Assembly (NCBI GenBank): GCA_963680875.1
Contig: OY804577.1
Coordinates: 106,465,906-106,529,905, forward strand
DNA from: Bathymodiolus brooksi
Lineage: Eukaryota; Mollusca; Bivalvia; Mytilida; Modiolidae
Reading direction: 5' to 3'
Length of the DNA stretch: 64,000 bases
Below are positions 1-11,023 of the stretch, in pieces. Each line of letters starts with the position of its first letter. Positions within the stretch are counted from its first letter, which is position 1. The notes under the pieces are model-generated. The model saw nothing but the letters and a program-made list of their open reading frames with translations, had not been told where the DNA came from and made no database searches. The position numbers were made by a program, and so were the translations under genes.

Positions 1-98
1 TATAAATCATGTTACTGTTGTCGAATATCCATCCCATGTTTATGATTTAGAGCAGGGGAGGTGTACTTACCTGACATAATTCACACAAGTCCAGTCTT

Positions 99-410
99 GT
101 GTATTTAATTCGCCTCATACACATTACAAACACCAAGGACATGGAAATTTTGTTGATTCAAAAGAGATGGAGGTGGCTTGGTCATGTTCTACGTAAACCA
201 TCTGAAGACATGACAAAGGTAGTCCTAAGATGTACACCAGAAGGGAAAAGAAAAAGAGGAAGACCAAAAACAACATGGAGGCGCACCATCGAAAATGAAA
301 TAAAGGAAAGAAGATACACCGGGGGCACAATAGAAAGAAAAGCCAACAACAGAGAAGAGTGGAGGAAACTTGTTCTTGTCCTATGTGCCATGAGGCATAG
401 CAAGGACTAA
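99..410 (+). pseudogene. C-terminal relic of a LINE reverse transcriptase ORF (RTE-like)
   Basis: A 103-codon frame reads as the tail of a non-LTR retrotransposon polyprotein. The stretch RRWRWLGHVLRKP, followed by a basic KRKRGRPKTTWRR segment and a final EEWRKLV..LC, is the hallmark C-terminus of many RTE-like and endonuclease-RT ORFs in invertebrates. No endonuclease, RT palm or YADD motif lies upstream in the first 98 bases, so this is a 5'-truncated copy, or the copy continues beyond the window edge. The stop is followed at once by a short TAAG iteration, which fits a LINE 3' tail. The family is recognised from motifs; the exact clade is uncertain. Confidence 0.75.
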
Positions 411-1365
411 GTAAGTAAGAATACAACAAGCGGTTGTAGAGATCGTATCCCACTGCGGAAAAATAGCTCCATTCGAAAATGTATCTTATTATTGCGTAAT
501 CTAAAGGAAAAGTGTAGTGCTAAATGTCTATAATTCATTAAGCACTTTTGATTGACTTTTCCCATCAGGTATTATTTTCTGTTTGCTTGCTCATGACTTC
601 ATTTACTAACAACATATTTTACAGATTGTACAAAATAATAAAACTAAAACAGAACACAACATATAATCAAACCATCATAGAAAAAATCACAACGAGAAAC
701 ACAGACGTGAAAAAAATGTTAACAAAAACCTGCTGTTTATAGGGGATGGTCAAATTTAGAGCCATACTATAGGAAGGACAATGCCTATCTGTATTCAATA
801 GCATACATAATTTATAATTTAAAGATGCCGAGCCTATTTTGCCTGTAAGAATATGGTACATTATGAACATTGTCAAGCGATAGAGAAAGTATTTGCCCAA
901 ACCATTTTAAGATCAATATTAAGCATAATATGTACACAGTGGGTGTCTTATAAGAAGCAGGAACTGCTTACCCTTCCCAGGAACCAGAATCTAACCCAGT
1001 TTTGAAGTCATAGGGAAAGCAACATTTCGATTACTTTTTGACGAACGTTTTGTTATGCAATGAAAACAATCTTTAACCAGTTTCAATTGTTTTCTTTTTT
1101 CATAGATTGTATGTATACAAATAATGTCACACAGTAGATGCTGGATTAAAATTCACACATAATAATGACAATTTAATTAAACTCATATGTTTGTTGAATC
1201 CTTTTTATCATTATTATTATTTGGCGATATATTAACGTATTATATTTCGTAAGAGGTCATGTCAGGTAATCTTTTTCATCTTTGAAATAATAAATTGATA
1301 TAATTATAATGTCTAAAAATATTTGATGACCAATCAACTGTATCTATATATATCTTACATTTTAT
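411..1365. other. Unassigned AT-rich stretch with a retroelement-tail scrap
   Basis: I see no coding region. Positions 954-1003 resemble the start of the dispersed Penelope-like 3' tail found at 34669 (GGAACTGCTTACCCTTCC). The rest is AT-rich with short, low-complexity frames. Confidence 0.4.
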
Positions 1366-1504
1366 ATTATCAACCTCTAAAGAGCTAACATCGTGGGTTA
1401 AGCTGCAAGTAGAAATCTTTTGTAAGGCAAGCCGCAGGCGCGCCTTACAAAATATTTCTACTTGCAGCTTAACCCACGATGTTAGCTCTTTAGAGGATGA
1501 TAAT
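1366..1504. repeat. Long near-perfect palindrome (hairpin H1)
   Basis: Two 63-nt arms (1366-1428 and 1442-1504) are reverse complements with about two mismatches, around a 13-nt GC-rich loop (AAGCCGCAGGCGC). Flanks are strongly AT-rich. The right arm ends only a few bases from the left terminus of the TIR element at 1508. The shape is that of a fold-back or palindromic MITE; alternatively it is an inverted duplication. It carries no open frame. Confidence 0.9.
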
Positions 1505-1507
1505 GTT

Positions 1508-2177
1508 TTTGTCTTCTGTGTAGCGTTTTTTTAGTGTTCGTGTTCTATATTGTCGTCTGTATAGCGGTTTTAGTGCATCTGCTGTATAATAAATGACCCA
1601 TTTCCATGTGACCTTCACCGGTGTTTTAAATAACACGTCACAGCTTGTGTTGACGTGAGTGTTCTAAAAATAGCCATCCAATAGCCATAGGTGACCTAAT
1701 ACCACTGCTCTTATAACCCAGTTCTGATGCCCATATAAAAATGTTCTAAAACTTCATCCAGTTTCACTACATCAAATTCTTCAAACTCAATATCCATTTT
1801 CTTTTGAAATAAGTAATGCTTCAAAATAGCTGCAGCTGCTTTATTTTGTTTTATTGTTCTTTCGGCATTTAATTGTAAACGTTTTTCTTCAATTTCAGCT
1901 TCTGTTGTTGTAGCAACTCTTTTACAACCTTTACGCTCCAATATTTTTATTGATTATAAATGCACTCAATACACAGCATGACCTAATTCTTGTGCTTGGT
2001 CATCATGTCAATCAGGGAGAGGCGTGTATTTGATGAAAATTCATTGATAGAACCCACGTGGTTGCGTTTTTGTAAGTAGAAATACGGGGTATACATAATT
2101 TCGCGCGCAATCATCGGAGTTTGTCCCCGCTGTATAAACCAATCACCGTTTAGAAAAAACGCTACACAGAAGACAAA
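1508..2177. mobile_element. TIR-bounded element carrying a Crypton-type domain relic
   Basis: A 24-nt terminal inverted repeat is visible: 1508-1531 (core GTCTTCTGTGTAGCG) and its reverse complement at 2154-2177. The 670-bp interior holds the minus-strand Crypton-like fragment at 1711-1947. I could not define a target-site duplication. Cryptons themselves are tyrosine-recombinase elements normally without TIRs, so the reading frame may have been captured, or the TIRs may belong to an older host element. Seen directly: the inverted repeats. Inferred: mobility. Confidence 0.6.
1711..1947 (-). pseudogene. Crypton / DUF3504-type N-terminal domain fragment
   Basis: The frame encodes about 78 residues. 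It contains a basic helix (ERTIKQNKAAAAILKHYL) followed by an acidic, amphipathic segment ending LDEVLEHFYMGIRTG. This spacing (ILKxYL, about 20 residues, then LxxFYxxxRT) is the N-terminal SAM-like domain that precedes the tyrosine-recombinase domain in Crypton-derived proteins such as KIAA1958- and ZMYM-type proteins. The frame stops right after this domain; no R-H-R-Y recombinase core follows. It is a truncated relic, or less likely a stand-alone DNA-binding domain. Identification is by motif memory only. Confidence 0.6.
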
Positions 2178-2563
2178 TCATGTTTAAGATTGAACTTCAA
2201 AGTGTTTGGACAGATACGTTCTTTATCGCTTGTGAATTTTCTTAAGTGTAGATAACGCATTGAATGTTCAGTACTAAGAAACATCACCTGAATTGGCTGA
2301 ATATATAAGGTGCTCGCACTTTCATTGTTGGACATACAATTCCAGACATAATAAAATATAATTTTGACATTTTACCGGCTTCTCAGGGCTGCAGCTACTG
2401 TGAAAATAAAATTGAGGTAATACATTGATTAACACCATGTCCGTATCTATGAAGACTATCAGTAATGGTAGTTATTGAATGTGATAGATGTGTATAATCT
2501 GATAGACTAGCGGGAATAATATATATAAGTAGACATTTTCATACAGTTCATCATAACGGACAA
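2178..2563. other. Unassigned AT-rich stretch
   Basis: No coding frame, RNA gene or repeat structure is recognised. Confidence 0.4.
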
Positions 2564-3172
2564 CTTGACTTGTGTCAACTCAAATCCTGAGTCATTTTAT
2601 CTAATTAAAATTGATGTATCTCGAATCGAGATAGAGTAAACAAAATATGGTAATATGCGTTGTTTCAAGCGAAAACCGATTTCATCCGTTGGAAAATAAA
2701 TATGTCCAATAATCTATGACCAACAATTAGATGTCTGGTACAGAAACGTCACGAATATTATCAATGTAGTCTCTTTCTTCTTTACATTTTTATATTAACA
2801 TCGAACTAGTAGACCTTTTGTCAACTCAAGTCCTCACCCATTTTATCTAATGAAAATTGATGTATCTCGAATTTAGATAGAGTAAAAAAAATATTGTAAT
2901 AAGCGTTGCTTCAAACGAAGAACGATTTCATCCGCTGGAAAATATTTCTAATAATCTATGGTTAGAATATTAAGATGTTTTGTATAGAAACGTCACAAGT
3001 AAACGTTAGAGAAACTCTAAGGGTCAATCAAGAATAGACAAACATAGACAAACCAGAGACACTGGTAACATTCGGAACACAAGACACAGTACGAAGACAA
3101 GCAAGGCACAACGCAGAGATATAAAAAGATTAGTAACACGAACCCCACCAAAACAGATTAGAACATTAGGAC
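2564..3172 (-). repeat. Dispersed repeat with an internal tandem duplication, family G
   Basis: A unit of about 190-200 bp (key words ATTTTATCTAAT, ATGTATCTCGAAT, GATTTCATCCG) occurs at about 2564-2760 and again, diverged, at about 2817-3000. It is followed by a module beginning AAACGTTAGAGAAA and running into GGGTCAATCAAGAA. The same order recurs at 23727-24012, so both modules belong to one dispersed element. The strand is given so that the TGCCCCTTCGGTAT-like terminus is 3'. Family unknown. Confidence 0.6.
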
Positions 3173-3519
3173 AAAACATGGCCAGTGCAGTCATTATCAT
3201 ATTAGTTCCTTCTTTAAATGTTTATTTTAACATGGAACCAGTGGAGTAATTTTCCCGTCACATTACTCCTTAGTATCCACAGCCCAGACGCTTTGTTACT
3301 TAGAATCACAATACAATAACCCATGAACTGCATATGACTTAGGTTCACTTAAAGCAATCTAAATCTCTGAATTATTTCTTGTTTCTTTTTTTTAGAGAAA
3401 TATAGCACAGATAAACTGTTACTAAATCAGTATACATTTGAAAAAATATTTAATTTTACAGAAGTATCAACTGCCTATTATTCTAGGTATGTAAAGGGAA
3501 CATAATCATCTAAATTAGG
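3173..3519. other. Unassigned AT-rich stretch
   Basis: No gene or repeat structure recognised. Confidence 0.4.
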
Positions 3520-3766
3520 GTGTGGTTTTTAGCGACACTTTCAGCAATACTTCAGCTATATCGTGGCGGTCAATGTTATTGGTGGGGGAAACCTGAGAAC
3601 CAGGAAAAAAACACCAAGCTGTCTCAAGTCACTGACAAACTTGATCACATAATGTTGTATATTGTACACCCCTCCATTAGCGGTATTCGAACTCACAACG
3701 TTAGTGGTGATAGGCACTGATTACATAGGTAGTTGTAATTCCAATTACCATACGATCACGACGACG
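3520..3766 (-). mobile_element. tRNA-derived SINE with conserved core
   Basis: Read on the minus strand, the copy has a tRNA-related head (GTCGTGATCGTATGG, then a B-box-like GAGTTCGAATACC), a core with AAGTCACTGACAAAC on the plus strand, a pyrimidine-rich GGTTTCCCCCACCAATAAC segment, and a 3' end related to GCTGAAATATTGTTGAAAGTGGCG. Nine or so related copies occur in this window. The organisation matches the conserved-core SINEs of molluscs (Meta/Nin/V-type superfamilies); I cannot say which. A spurious 66-codon frame across it is not a gene. Confidence 0.8.
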
Positions 3767-3767
3767 A

Positions 3768-4722
3768 CTTGTTTTGTATTTTTCATGTTTCTTACCAACC
3801 CCAGATCGATGTCACTGCAGGTGGACTATAATTAGCTTATAATTGTACAACAATTTCCTCTGGAAAGTGACCATTACATTTAAAATATATATCCCTATAA
3901 AGATGTTAATATCAAATTTAGTAAACACCACGTGTTTCTGGAATAACCTTCACCTTCATCATTGTCAAAAGATTGGAAAGAAAATTAAGGGTAATTGTTT
4001 TCAAACAACTTACTTATATTTATAAGCATGATATCTCGAATAGCAAAACATGAAAACATGGTTTCAAATAACTATTAAAAAATTAAGGCTAGACAGATAC
4101 CCATTTCCTTATTTGAATTATTAACGCATTTGCAGAGGGAAATATACAATTTTTGTCTTAGAAAACATGTAATTCCGACAGTTTTATGGCTTTGGCATGT
4201 CTGTACAATTACTATGATGTGTCATTGTATTCAATCCAGTCATTACCAACCTTATGGAAACAAAAAGAAATCTTATAATTACTGTGTCACTTTCATTTTC
4301 GACAGTAACAATATGTCATTTAACTTTCTTCCGTTTTCAACGCATGGTAATCTGGAAGATTGTGTGTGTCCCTTGACATCTAGCATCCGCTTAAATGGCA
4401 ATCTCTGTAGTTAAGACTCGGCCTTGTATTTGATGTTTTGAGTAGTTCTTTAAATCATGTTTCGTTTAAATATTTTAACATGTTTGGATCATACTTACAT
4501 ATAAGATGGATGGAATTGACATTTTAAGACCTTAGATTTAAACATATTTCTATTATTTATTATGAGTAAATGTTTGATATATTGTTACTTAACTTCAAGT
4601 CAGCGTGGAGGTCATTACCGCTGAAAATTGTTGTACAATTATAAGCTAATTATAGTCCACCTGCAGTGACATCGATCTGGTGTTGGTAAGAAACATGAAA
4701 AAAATACAAAACAATTTTAATG
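3768..4722. mobile_element. Inverted-repeat element with ~90-bp TIRs
   Basis: Positions 3768-3856 and 4627-4722 are reverse complements with only a few differences. The shared word set includes TTACCAAC, GATCGATGTCACTGCAGG and TTATAATTGTACAACAAT. The ~770-bp interior is AT-rich and has only short frames without recognisable domains. The left end lies directly beside the head of the SINE at 3520-3766, so one probably inserted next to the other. No target-site duplication was resolved. Probably a non-autonomous DNA transposon; superfamily unknown. Confidence 0.75.
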
Positions 4723-5896
4723 TGGTGAAGCATTCGGCAGTTTATCATGTACCCTCAAACAATTTAAAATCCAAATTTCCACTTTGAAGAGCAGAGATAA
4801 TGGACTCTCTAAGAGAGATATATCTTAGTTACACGATAATTTCTCACATTAAAGGACTGCAATGTCCAAGGTAACCACGAGGTATAAAAACGAGACCCTG
4901 TCTCTATGCTGCCGTGTACAATTTGTGAAAGAGTGCCAATCAAAGTCAGTCGTGAGGTCCCGACTACCTATGTATTGGTCACTGGCAGCATACTAGCTCG
5001 TGGTATCGACCCGGTGTTAGTCATGAATATAGAAAATACCTATATTAATGTTGTCAATCATATGCACATTGCCACATTCAACTCAAGCAGAAGTGTTAGA
5101 CCCTTCAGTTTAAAAACAACTTTTATATACTCAAAATATCCAAACATACATGGAAACCAAGATACAGCTAACTTACCGAGACTGTTGAACCTTATGTTTA
5201 CAATTATATCTAAAATTTCATCTGTAAATATTATAAGACGATTTCATGGCAGCTCAATGTCATGACTACTTGGCTGGCGATACACCTGAGACCATCAGTA
5301 TGTTTGGAAGTAGCCAGTGTCTCGCCAAAGCTGCGGATGGAAATTAAGGCAGATATATAAGTATTAAGGTAGGAGTGAAGTGGTACTGTGGGAGCATCGG
5401 ATCACAATGGCGGATCACCTATCTTGACTCAATCACGGTACGGTAGATCGAGTGAAAATACACGACAAGAGATGGACAATGTTTTGCAATATGACATTGA
5501 TATCTGCTGTCACAATTGGCAGCTGCGCATAGAAATTCATATGACAACTCTGATTGCCAATAGATGTCATGGGCACTTTGGCCATTCAAATAATGATATT
5601 ATTAAGACCTACGCAAAAAGTACAAATCACACCTAACGTCCGACTATAGCTCGAGGTGAGCTCTACTCGATACAACTTGATGTTTTAAGTTTGCCAACGT
5701 TTTATGAAAGGTGGGTTGCTTTTCGGTGGAAGATATGTTGATCTCTGTTATTTAACTTAGGTATTGTTGACAGTTGTACTAAATATCCAAAATGCAATTC
5801 AATAAAACATAAATCACTTTTATCAGTTACTCATGTCATTATATCATTTATATCTGTAACGTATTAGTATTATGTGTGTTTTACGTCCAACTCACC
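4723..5896. other. Unassigned stretch with a repeat scrap
   Basis: Around 4970-5025 the words CACTGGCAGCATACTAGC and GGTATCGACCCGGTGTTAG match text near 43210-43270, so this is a piece of a dispersed repeat. The frames at 4906-5265 and 5388-5636 show no recognisable domain. Nothing else is supported. Confidence 0.4.
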
Positions 5897-6332
5897 TTGT
5901 ATTGCGGACAGATTTGTCTTCTTTTTGCTAGCCTTTCGCTTGTTGTTTACATCCCGTTGTTGTGTGGGTGTCGGTAGTCTTATCACCAAGGTCTGTTTCT
6001 GCGGTATGATCTTGGTAGCGATCTATTAATGCTGGGTCGTCCGGGTCGAATGACTCTGAGAAAGACACGGATCCGTCCTTAAATTCTGTCATATAGCTTA
6101 GTTTACCTCTGATATACGGACTTCGTACAGCTGTACATTGTTTCCATGGTTTCCGGGTATCTTCCGTATCGAGATATTTTGTAGGCGTTAATTGCCTGCC
6201 AGTAACAGTCGGAAAGCAAACCCATGATTTGACCGTTACAGCTAGTGATTCTAAAACCACGCAGTCAGGGGGCGATAACCGCAAAAAAAATCCCGCTAGG
6301 TGCCGCTTTACAAGTCCCACAAAATGTTTCAC
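5897..6332 (-). CDS. Candidate exon of unknown function
   Basis: This segment has visibly higher GC than its surroundings and an open frame of about 134 codons (5928-6332), starting from GTG or continuing from an upstream exon. The deduced peptide is mixed hydrophobic/charged with an acidic stretch (FSESFDPDDPALIDRY) and a Thr-rich end (DKTTDTHTTTG). Just downstream a donor-like CAATACAAG/GTGAGTT junction lies at about 5897, but this frame stops before it. An alternative frame running basic (NNKRKASKKKTN) reaches the donor open. It could be the end of a real exon or an old retrocopy. I do not recognise a family. Confidence 0.3.
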
Positions 6333-7242
6333 TCGCGCCGTTGTAGGATAAACGTGAAATAAAGTATTAGATAGACAAAATTGTGATAGAAACGTGATTT
6401 CTATAATATATATATATTTTTTTGCAATGACTGGCTATATCAGACAAGCGACCGAGGTTTATATTAGTCAAAAACGTGTTTCGAATCGTGCATTCTAGAA
6501 TGTGTAAAAACACGAGATTCGGTCTGTTTACATTTTTCGGCCAATGAAAAAACTGACACAATTCTATATTAGGACATGAAATTGATGATACAGGAGTGAT
6601 ATAGCATCATCAACCAATAGTAAATGCTCTCTCAACTGGAAATTCCGTCACCCTGAATGGAAATCATTCCTGAAAGAAAATTCGACGAGGCATATTTTTT
6701 TTAATTTTCACCTTGTTTTAGTGTAAAATTTGCCCATTTTGGTGAACATTTCTCCCCCAAAACACCCATGTAGTCTGTATATGTCTGCCTTTTATTAGAT
6801 TTATTAATATCTTTATATTTTAACCGAAAGTTTACAAGAAAACTGCATTGTTTACATCAGATTATGCCCCCCCCCCCTTTTTCCCCCATCTCGTCAATAC
6901 ACTTTGTTTAGACTCCTTTCCCGTTTGCTGTCAGTTAATCTTGTACATATCTAATGTGGCGATTATTTCAAAGGCAATTAGTTTATCAAATATATTTAGG
7001 AATGCTGACTTAAGTTTTACCTGATTTTCTTCTGCAAATGAATTATGAATTCATGTGTAACAGGTATACAATGATTGAATGAATGCGACTCTGAAAACAA
7101 AAACCAGCCAGTGTGTGTGTTATAAATAGAAAGTAGGCTACATTTGTTATCTGTATGTAACTGCATATATGATATTTAATTGATTAAACAACTGTATTTT
7201 GCAAGACTGTGATTTTACCATAGTTGACTAGTAGTAGTAATG
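6333..7242. other. Unassigned AT-rich stretch with a poly-C run
   Basis: No gene recognised. An 11-base C homopolymer lies at 6867-6877, followed by T5 and C5. An AT microsatellite-like patch is near 6403-6420. Confidence 0.45.
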
Positions 7243-8046
7243 CCCAAAAAAACTTAACTGTTCTGAAGCCCAAAGTGGCAGGGACCCTCGGCCCTGTGTT
7301 CATTGTCTGCAGGCAATGCCATTTTATGCCTTACATGTTATAAAAAATTTTAACAAATTTGTGAGGTCTGATGATTTTCTAAATGAACTTTCAAAAACTG
7401 ATGACTACCAGTTAACGAAATGTTTTCACAGTTTGATCAGGTGGAATATTGCAATGTAGACTCTGACAATCTTGACCGTTACTGTTTTATCCTGTTTTAG
7501 AATTTGTAGTCAGTGACTTTTTATCCAACAATGCTTTATTGTTGCCAGATTTGTACAAAAAATTTGAAGATTTAGTTGACAAAACAGCTTTAATTAAATC
7601 ACTGAAAGAACCAGAAGACAAAATTGATTAGAGGCAATACATTCTCCTATTTAAGTTTGGAAGATTTCAAGGAAACGGGTGATGAAACCTTTGCATGGGA
7701 AAGTTTCGAGAAGAAATTGTCAGCTTACAGTTTTCTGAAATATTTGGTACAGGAAAATGATATACATGTAGATCTCCCAGGTCTTAACACTTTTCTTTCA
7801 TTTTCTGAAACTGACACTGAAAAATCTGAGTTTGTTCAATTGAAGTTTTAGATGAGACAGCAGATTCAAAAGCCACAGTTTTGAAAACTTTGAATATTCT
7901 TCACAAAAAGTTTCAGATTGGGATAAAGCTTCAGTATCAAGTTGTTGTTGGGGACAGGAAATCTTATGACCATCTAATAAAATTAAAATCAGAATATGGA
8001 GGTTCATTAAGCTGGGTTTTGCCATATCATGGAGACTGGCACATAC
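7243..8046 (+). pseudogene. Relic of a transposon-associated 'GDWH' protein (DUF6589-like)
   Basis: Four collinear open blocks in different frames form one decayed protein. Block 1 (7243-7455) has RDPRPCVHCLQAMPFYALH, a Cys-rich start. Block 2 (about 7499-7630) is acidic. Block 3 (7624-7850) contains DLPGLNTFLSFSETDTEKSE. Block 4 (7848-8046) contains VVVGDRKSYDHL and SWVLPYHGDWHIL. The paired GD..SYDHL and PxxGDWHIL motifs are typical of a family common in bivalve and cnidarian transposons and similar in style to DUF6589. Stops or frameshifts separate the blocks at about 7455, 7625 and 7850, and the C-terminus is missing after DWHIL. Two candidate introns are possible but unneeded. Family naming is tentative; the coding relic is clear. 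Confidence 0.6.
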
Positions 8047-8181
8047 TTTTTTTTAATCTCATTTTCTATTAAATTAATAATTCATTGTACTTAGGATTTG
8101 TTCAACTTTCATAAAAATTTATGGACTTTTTACTCTGTTAATAGTTTATGGAAAAGAAATACACTTGAAAACTAATATGTA

Positions 8182-8669
8182 CAGTCATCTGTCAAAAGTA
8201 TTGGGAAATGTAAAAAATATCCCTATATAATCAACCAAAACCATATTTTTTTCAAAAAAATATTGTGAAATCATTTCTGGATAGATTGTAACAAATTTTA
8301 CACCAAAACATTCGGAATTGTCTATATTTTGTTTGTTTAGTTGCTCAAATTTTATACGAGTGGTTTTTATTTGTACATAATTTTTTCATGATTGTTAATT
8401 TTTAGGATTTATTTTTAGCTGAAATGTATAGGAAAATCAAAATCAATTTTTATTTGTTGTGTTTAAATTATGTACAAATAAAAATAACTCATAACAACAT
8501 AATGAGTAAATAAACAATCAAAACATTGACAATTCTGAATGTTTTGGCGTAAAATTTGTTAAAATCTATCCAGAAATTACTTCACAATATATTTTTGAAA
8601 AAATATGGTTTTGGTTGATTATATAGGGATTTTTTTTTTACATTTCCCAATACTTTTGACAGATGACTA
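8182..8669. mobile_element. Fold-back MITE, Tc1/mariner-like, TA target site
   Basis: The element begins CAGTCATCTGTCAAAAG and ends with the reverse complement, with TA at 8180-8181 and 8670-8671 as the likely target duplication. The terminal inverted repeats are exceptionally long: homology is traceable for about 200 nt inward on each side, through CCCTATATAATCAACC and TTCTGGATAGATT, leaving a loop of roughly 80-100 nt. There is no coding content. TA duplication and CAGT ends are typical of Tc1/mariner-type non-autonomous elements. The right end has one mismatch at its last base. Confidence 0.8.
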
Positions 8670-8671
8670 TA

Positions 8672-9020
8672 TACATTTTCTTTAAATATTTATACATTTT
8701 TTTTTTATCTTTATATTGAATTTTATTTTCATGCCTAGAAAAAAATTACACGAGTTCTGTTCATGATTCATCAAAAGGATATAGAAATGTTTTTTCTTGA
8801 ATTGCTAGAATAAAACCGGTGGACCTGTAAATTTTAGTCACCTATCCTTTCTTTTGGGGATAGGAAACCATATATAAATGTTTGTATATTCCAAAATTTG
8901 TTGTTAATTATATGCATATGCTATTAAAATAGCAGCCTGCATCGGCATTAACATTTGTGCACAGCGTGTTTTTAAGTCGTTAGGTTAGTTCTAAATTTAT
9001 TTTTAGAAATACGGAAATTC
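8672..9020. other. Unassigned AT-rich stretch
   Basis: No gene or repeat recognised. Confidence 0.4.
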
Positions 9021-9021
9021 A

Positions 9022-9394
9022 TACGGAGTTATCTTTCTTGACTAACAATTTTTCTGAATCTGAATAATTTTCGGCACTAAAAGCTGACAGAAACTCTTAT
9101 TAATGAATAAAAAGGTGTACCAGAGAAACATTTCGTTAAATAAATATATAACCTAGCGCAGTGTGAAGTTTGGGAATGTCATTCTATTGCAAACTTAATA
9201 TATTTGCATTTTATTTCAATGCGATGGTACGGAGTTATCTTTCTTGGCTGACAATTTTTCGGAACTAAAAGCTGACACAATTTTTTATTAATGAATTAAA
9301 ACGTGTACTAGAGAAACATTTCGTTAAATAAATATATAACCTAGCGCAGCGTGAAGTTTGGGAATGTCACTATACTGCAAACTTAATATATTTG
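9022..9394. repeat. Diverged tandem duplication, ~206-bp period
   Basis: Copy 1 (9022-9206) and copy 2 (9228-9394) share TACGGAGTTATCTTTCTTG, AAAGCTGACA, GAAACATTTCGTTAAATAA and AACCTAGCGCAG. Copy 2 has a short internal deletion. Not coding. Confidence 0.85.
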
Positions 9395-9977
9395 CGATGG
9401 CGACATTCCATCGAGGGGGTCACCCTCTAAATCATCAAAATTTTAATAATAATCTCCCGTTTTAACTCAAATCTAATAAACAGATCGTGGAAGTAATTAT
9501 TGCTGAAAAGAAAACAATATAAGACGTTTCGAATTTCCTACGGTATAAATAAACGAGGTCTTTGTTCTACAATATTCCATGATTTTCATGACCGACGAAA
9601 ATGTCAACATTTTTAAATGAGAATCACGTGACCCGTGGTTTTACCAGCGACGCCATTAATGAGTTTGCTTTCCGACTGGTAAATGTACTTCTTGTCTGCA
9701 ACGTATATCTCGTTCACATTTTCAAAGTCGTCATATATGTTATTCCTCCGCCAATAAAACTGACTACCACATCATAATTAAACTATTGTTGACGATATAA
9801 TGTAATAAAATGAAATGTGTCAGTAATAGGAACAAATACCATAACTTATGTTATCAATTAAATATGATGTATGGCCATGAATTATGTGTTCAGTATAATT
9901 CAGTGATGTCTGTGATCATCTGCATTGTAATACTTGTTACAACCTGTTGTTATCATGATGATGGTCATTTCTTAAGT
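9395..9977. other. Unassigned stretch with a possible SINE 3' fragment
   Basis: Positions 9736-9786 (CCTCCGCCAATAAAACTGAC and a degraded ATTGTTGACG) resemble the 3' part of the SINE family. No other feature recognised. Confidence 0.4.
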
Positions 9978-10350
9978 TCGTCTTGTTATCTTTAAGACGA
10001 GTTGCTATGTTCCAAATATTAGCAAGCGATCCCGTTGTCACCATTATAATGTGTTCATATTGTTATCTATAAGACGAGTTGCTATGCTTCAAACATTATC
10101 AGCAAGCGATCAAATGACCTTGACTTTACTATTGTGTGTCGTTATCAGTATTATTATTATTTAATTTTCACCCAGCTACAAGCTCACACGATAACATACC
10201 ATATGTCTCGTTAGTCTGAATTGACGATAATCTTTAATTATTTCCCTCTGCATAATTCAACTTTGCAAACTTTTTGTGACCCATTGTTACCATTACAATC
10301 TTCATTCCTTGAATTCGTGTTGTTATCTTTAAGACGAGCATTAGCAAGCG
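9978..10350. repeat. Three degenerate copies of a GTTATCTWTAAGACGAG unit
   Basis: Copies start near 9981, 10060 and 10320. Each has TTGTTATCTTTAAGACGAG, or a close variant, followed by AGCAAGCGATC. The second to third spacing is larger, so this is a decayed local repeat. Non-coding. Confidence 0.6.
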
Positions 10351-11023
10351 ATCAAATAAAATCGACTTCTCTTTTTCAAATACAATTATAACTTCTTAAT
10401 GTTTAGCATTCACTTATGCGCTATCCGCCATTGTTCTGTCCTGTTTAAATATAAAAAGCAGAGGTTTTTCTTAATCGTTTGTTTATATCTGTATTGTTGT
10501 TTCATATCCAGTTATCAAGAAGGGAATGTTGGGATCTCATGAATCGATGTTACTCCGCCACATTTTTGTACCAGCTCCAAGCCAGTCCCTGGATTTCTAA
10601 TGTCATATGTAGTGGTCTGATTTGAGGTAAGAGGTGATTGTTCGTTTTGTTGATATCGGTGGAATTGTCGACCATCACTGTCTTAATTTTCTTTTCATAG
10701 TAGTTGATCATTTTTAAATATTCGTAAAAATCCTCATATTAACTGTAGTCTTTATTTAGAAAATGTTCACAAGAGTTCAATGACACACAAATAAACCATA
10801 TACGTGTTTAAATTTAGAATATGTGCTACATTTGTCCGCCTCACGTGACAACAAAGAAAATGTCGTCTCAATCTTCCAGATATTATATTGCAAGGATAGA
10901 GGAATAACAGTTTAAGGGTAAGATTGTAATGATTGATAAACACAGTGCGTGATCAAAATTGTTGTTTCTGTCTGCAAATGATGATTAATTTGATCAAAAT
11001 GTCGATGGTTGTTTTTATGGTTT
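10351..11023. other. Unassigned AT-rich stretch
   Basis: No gene or repeat structure recognised. Confidence 0.4.
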
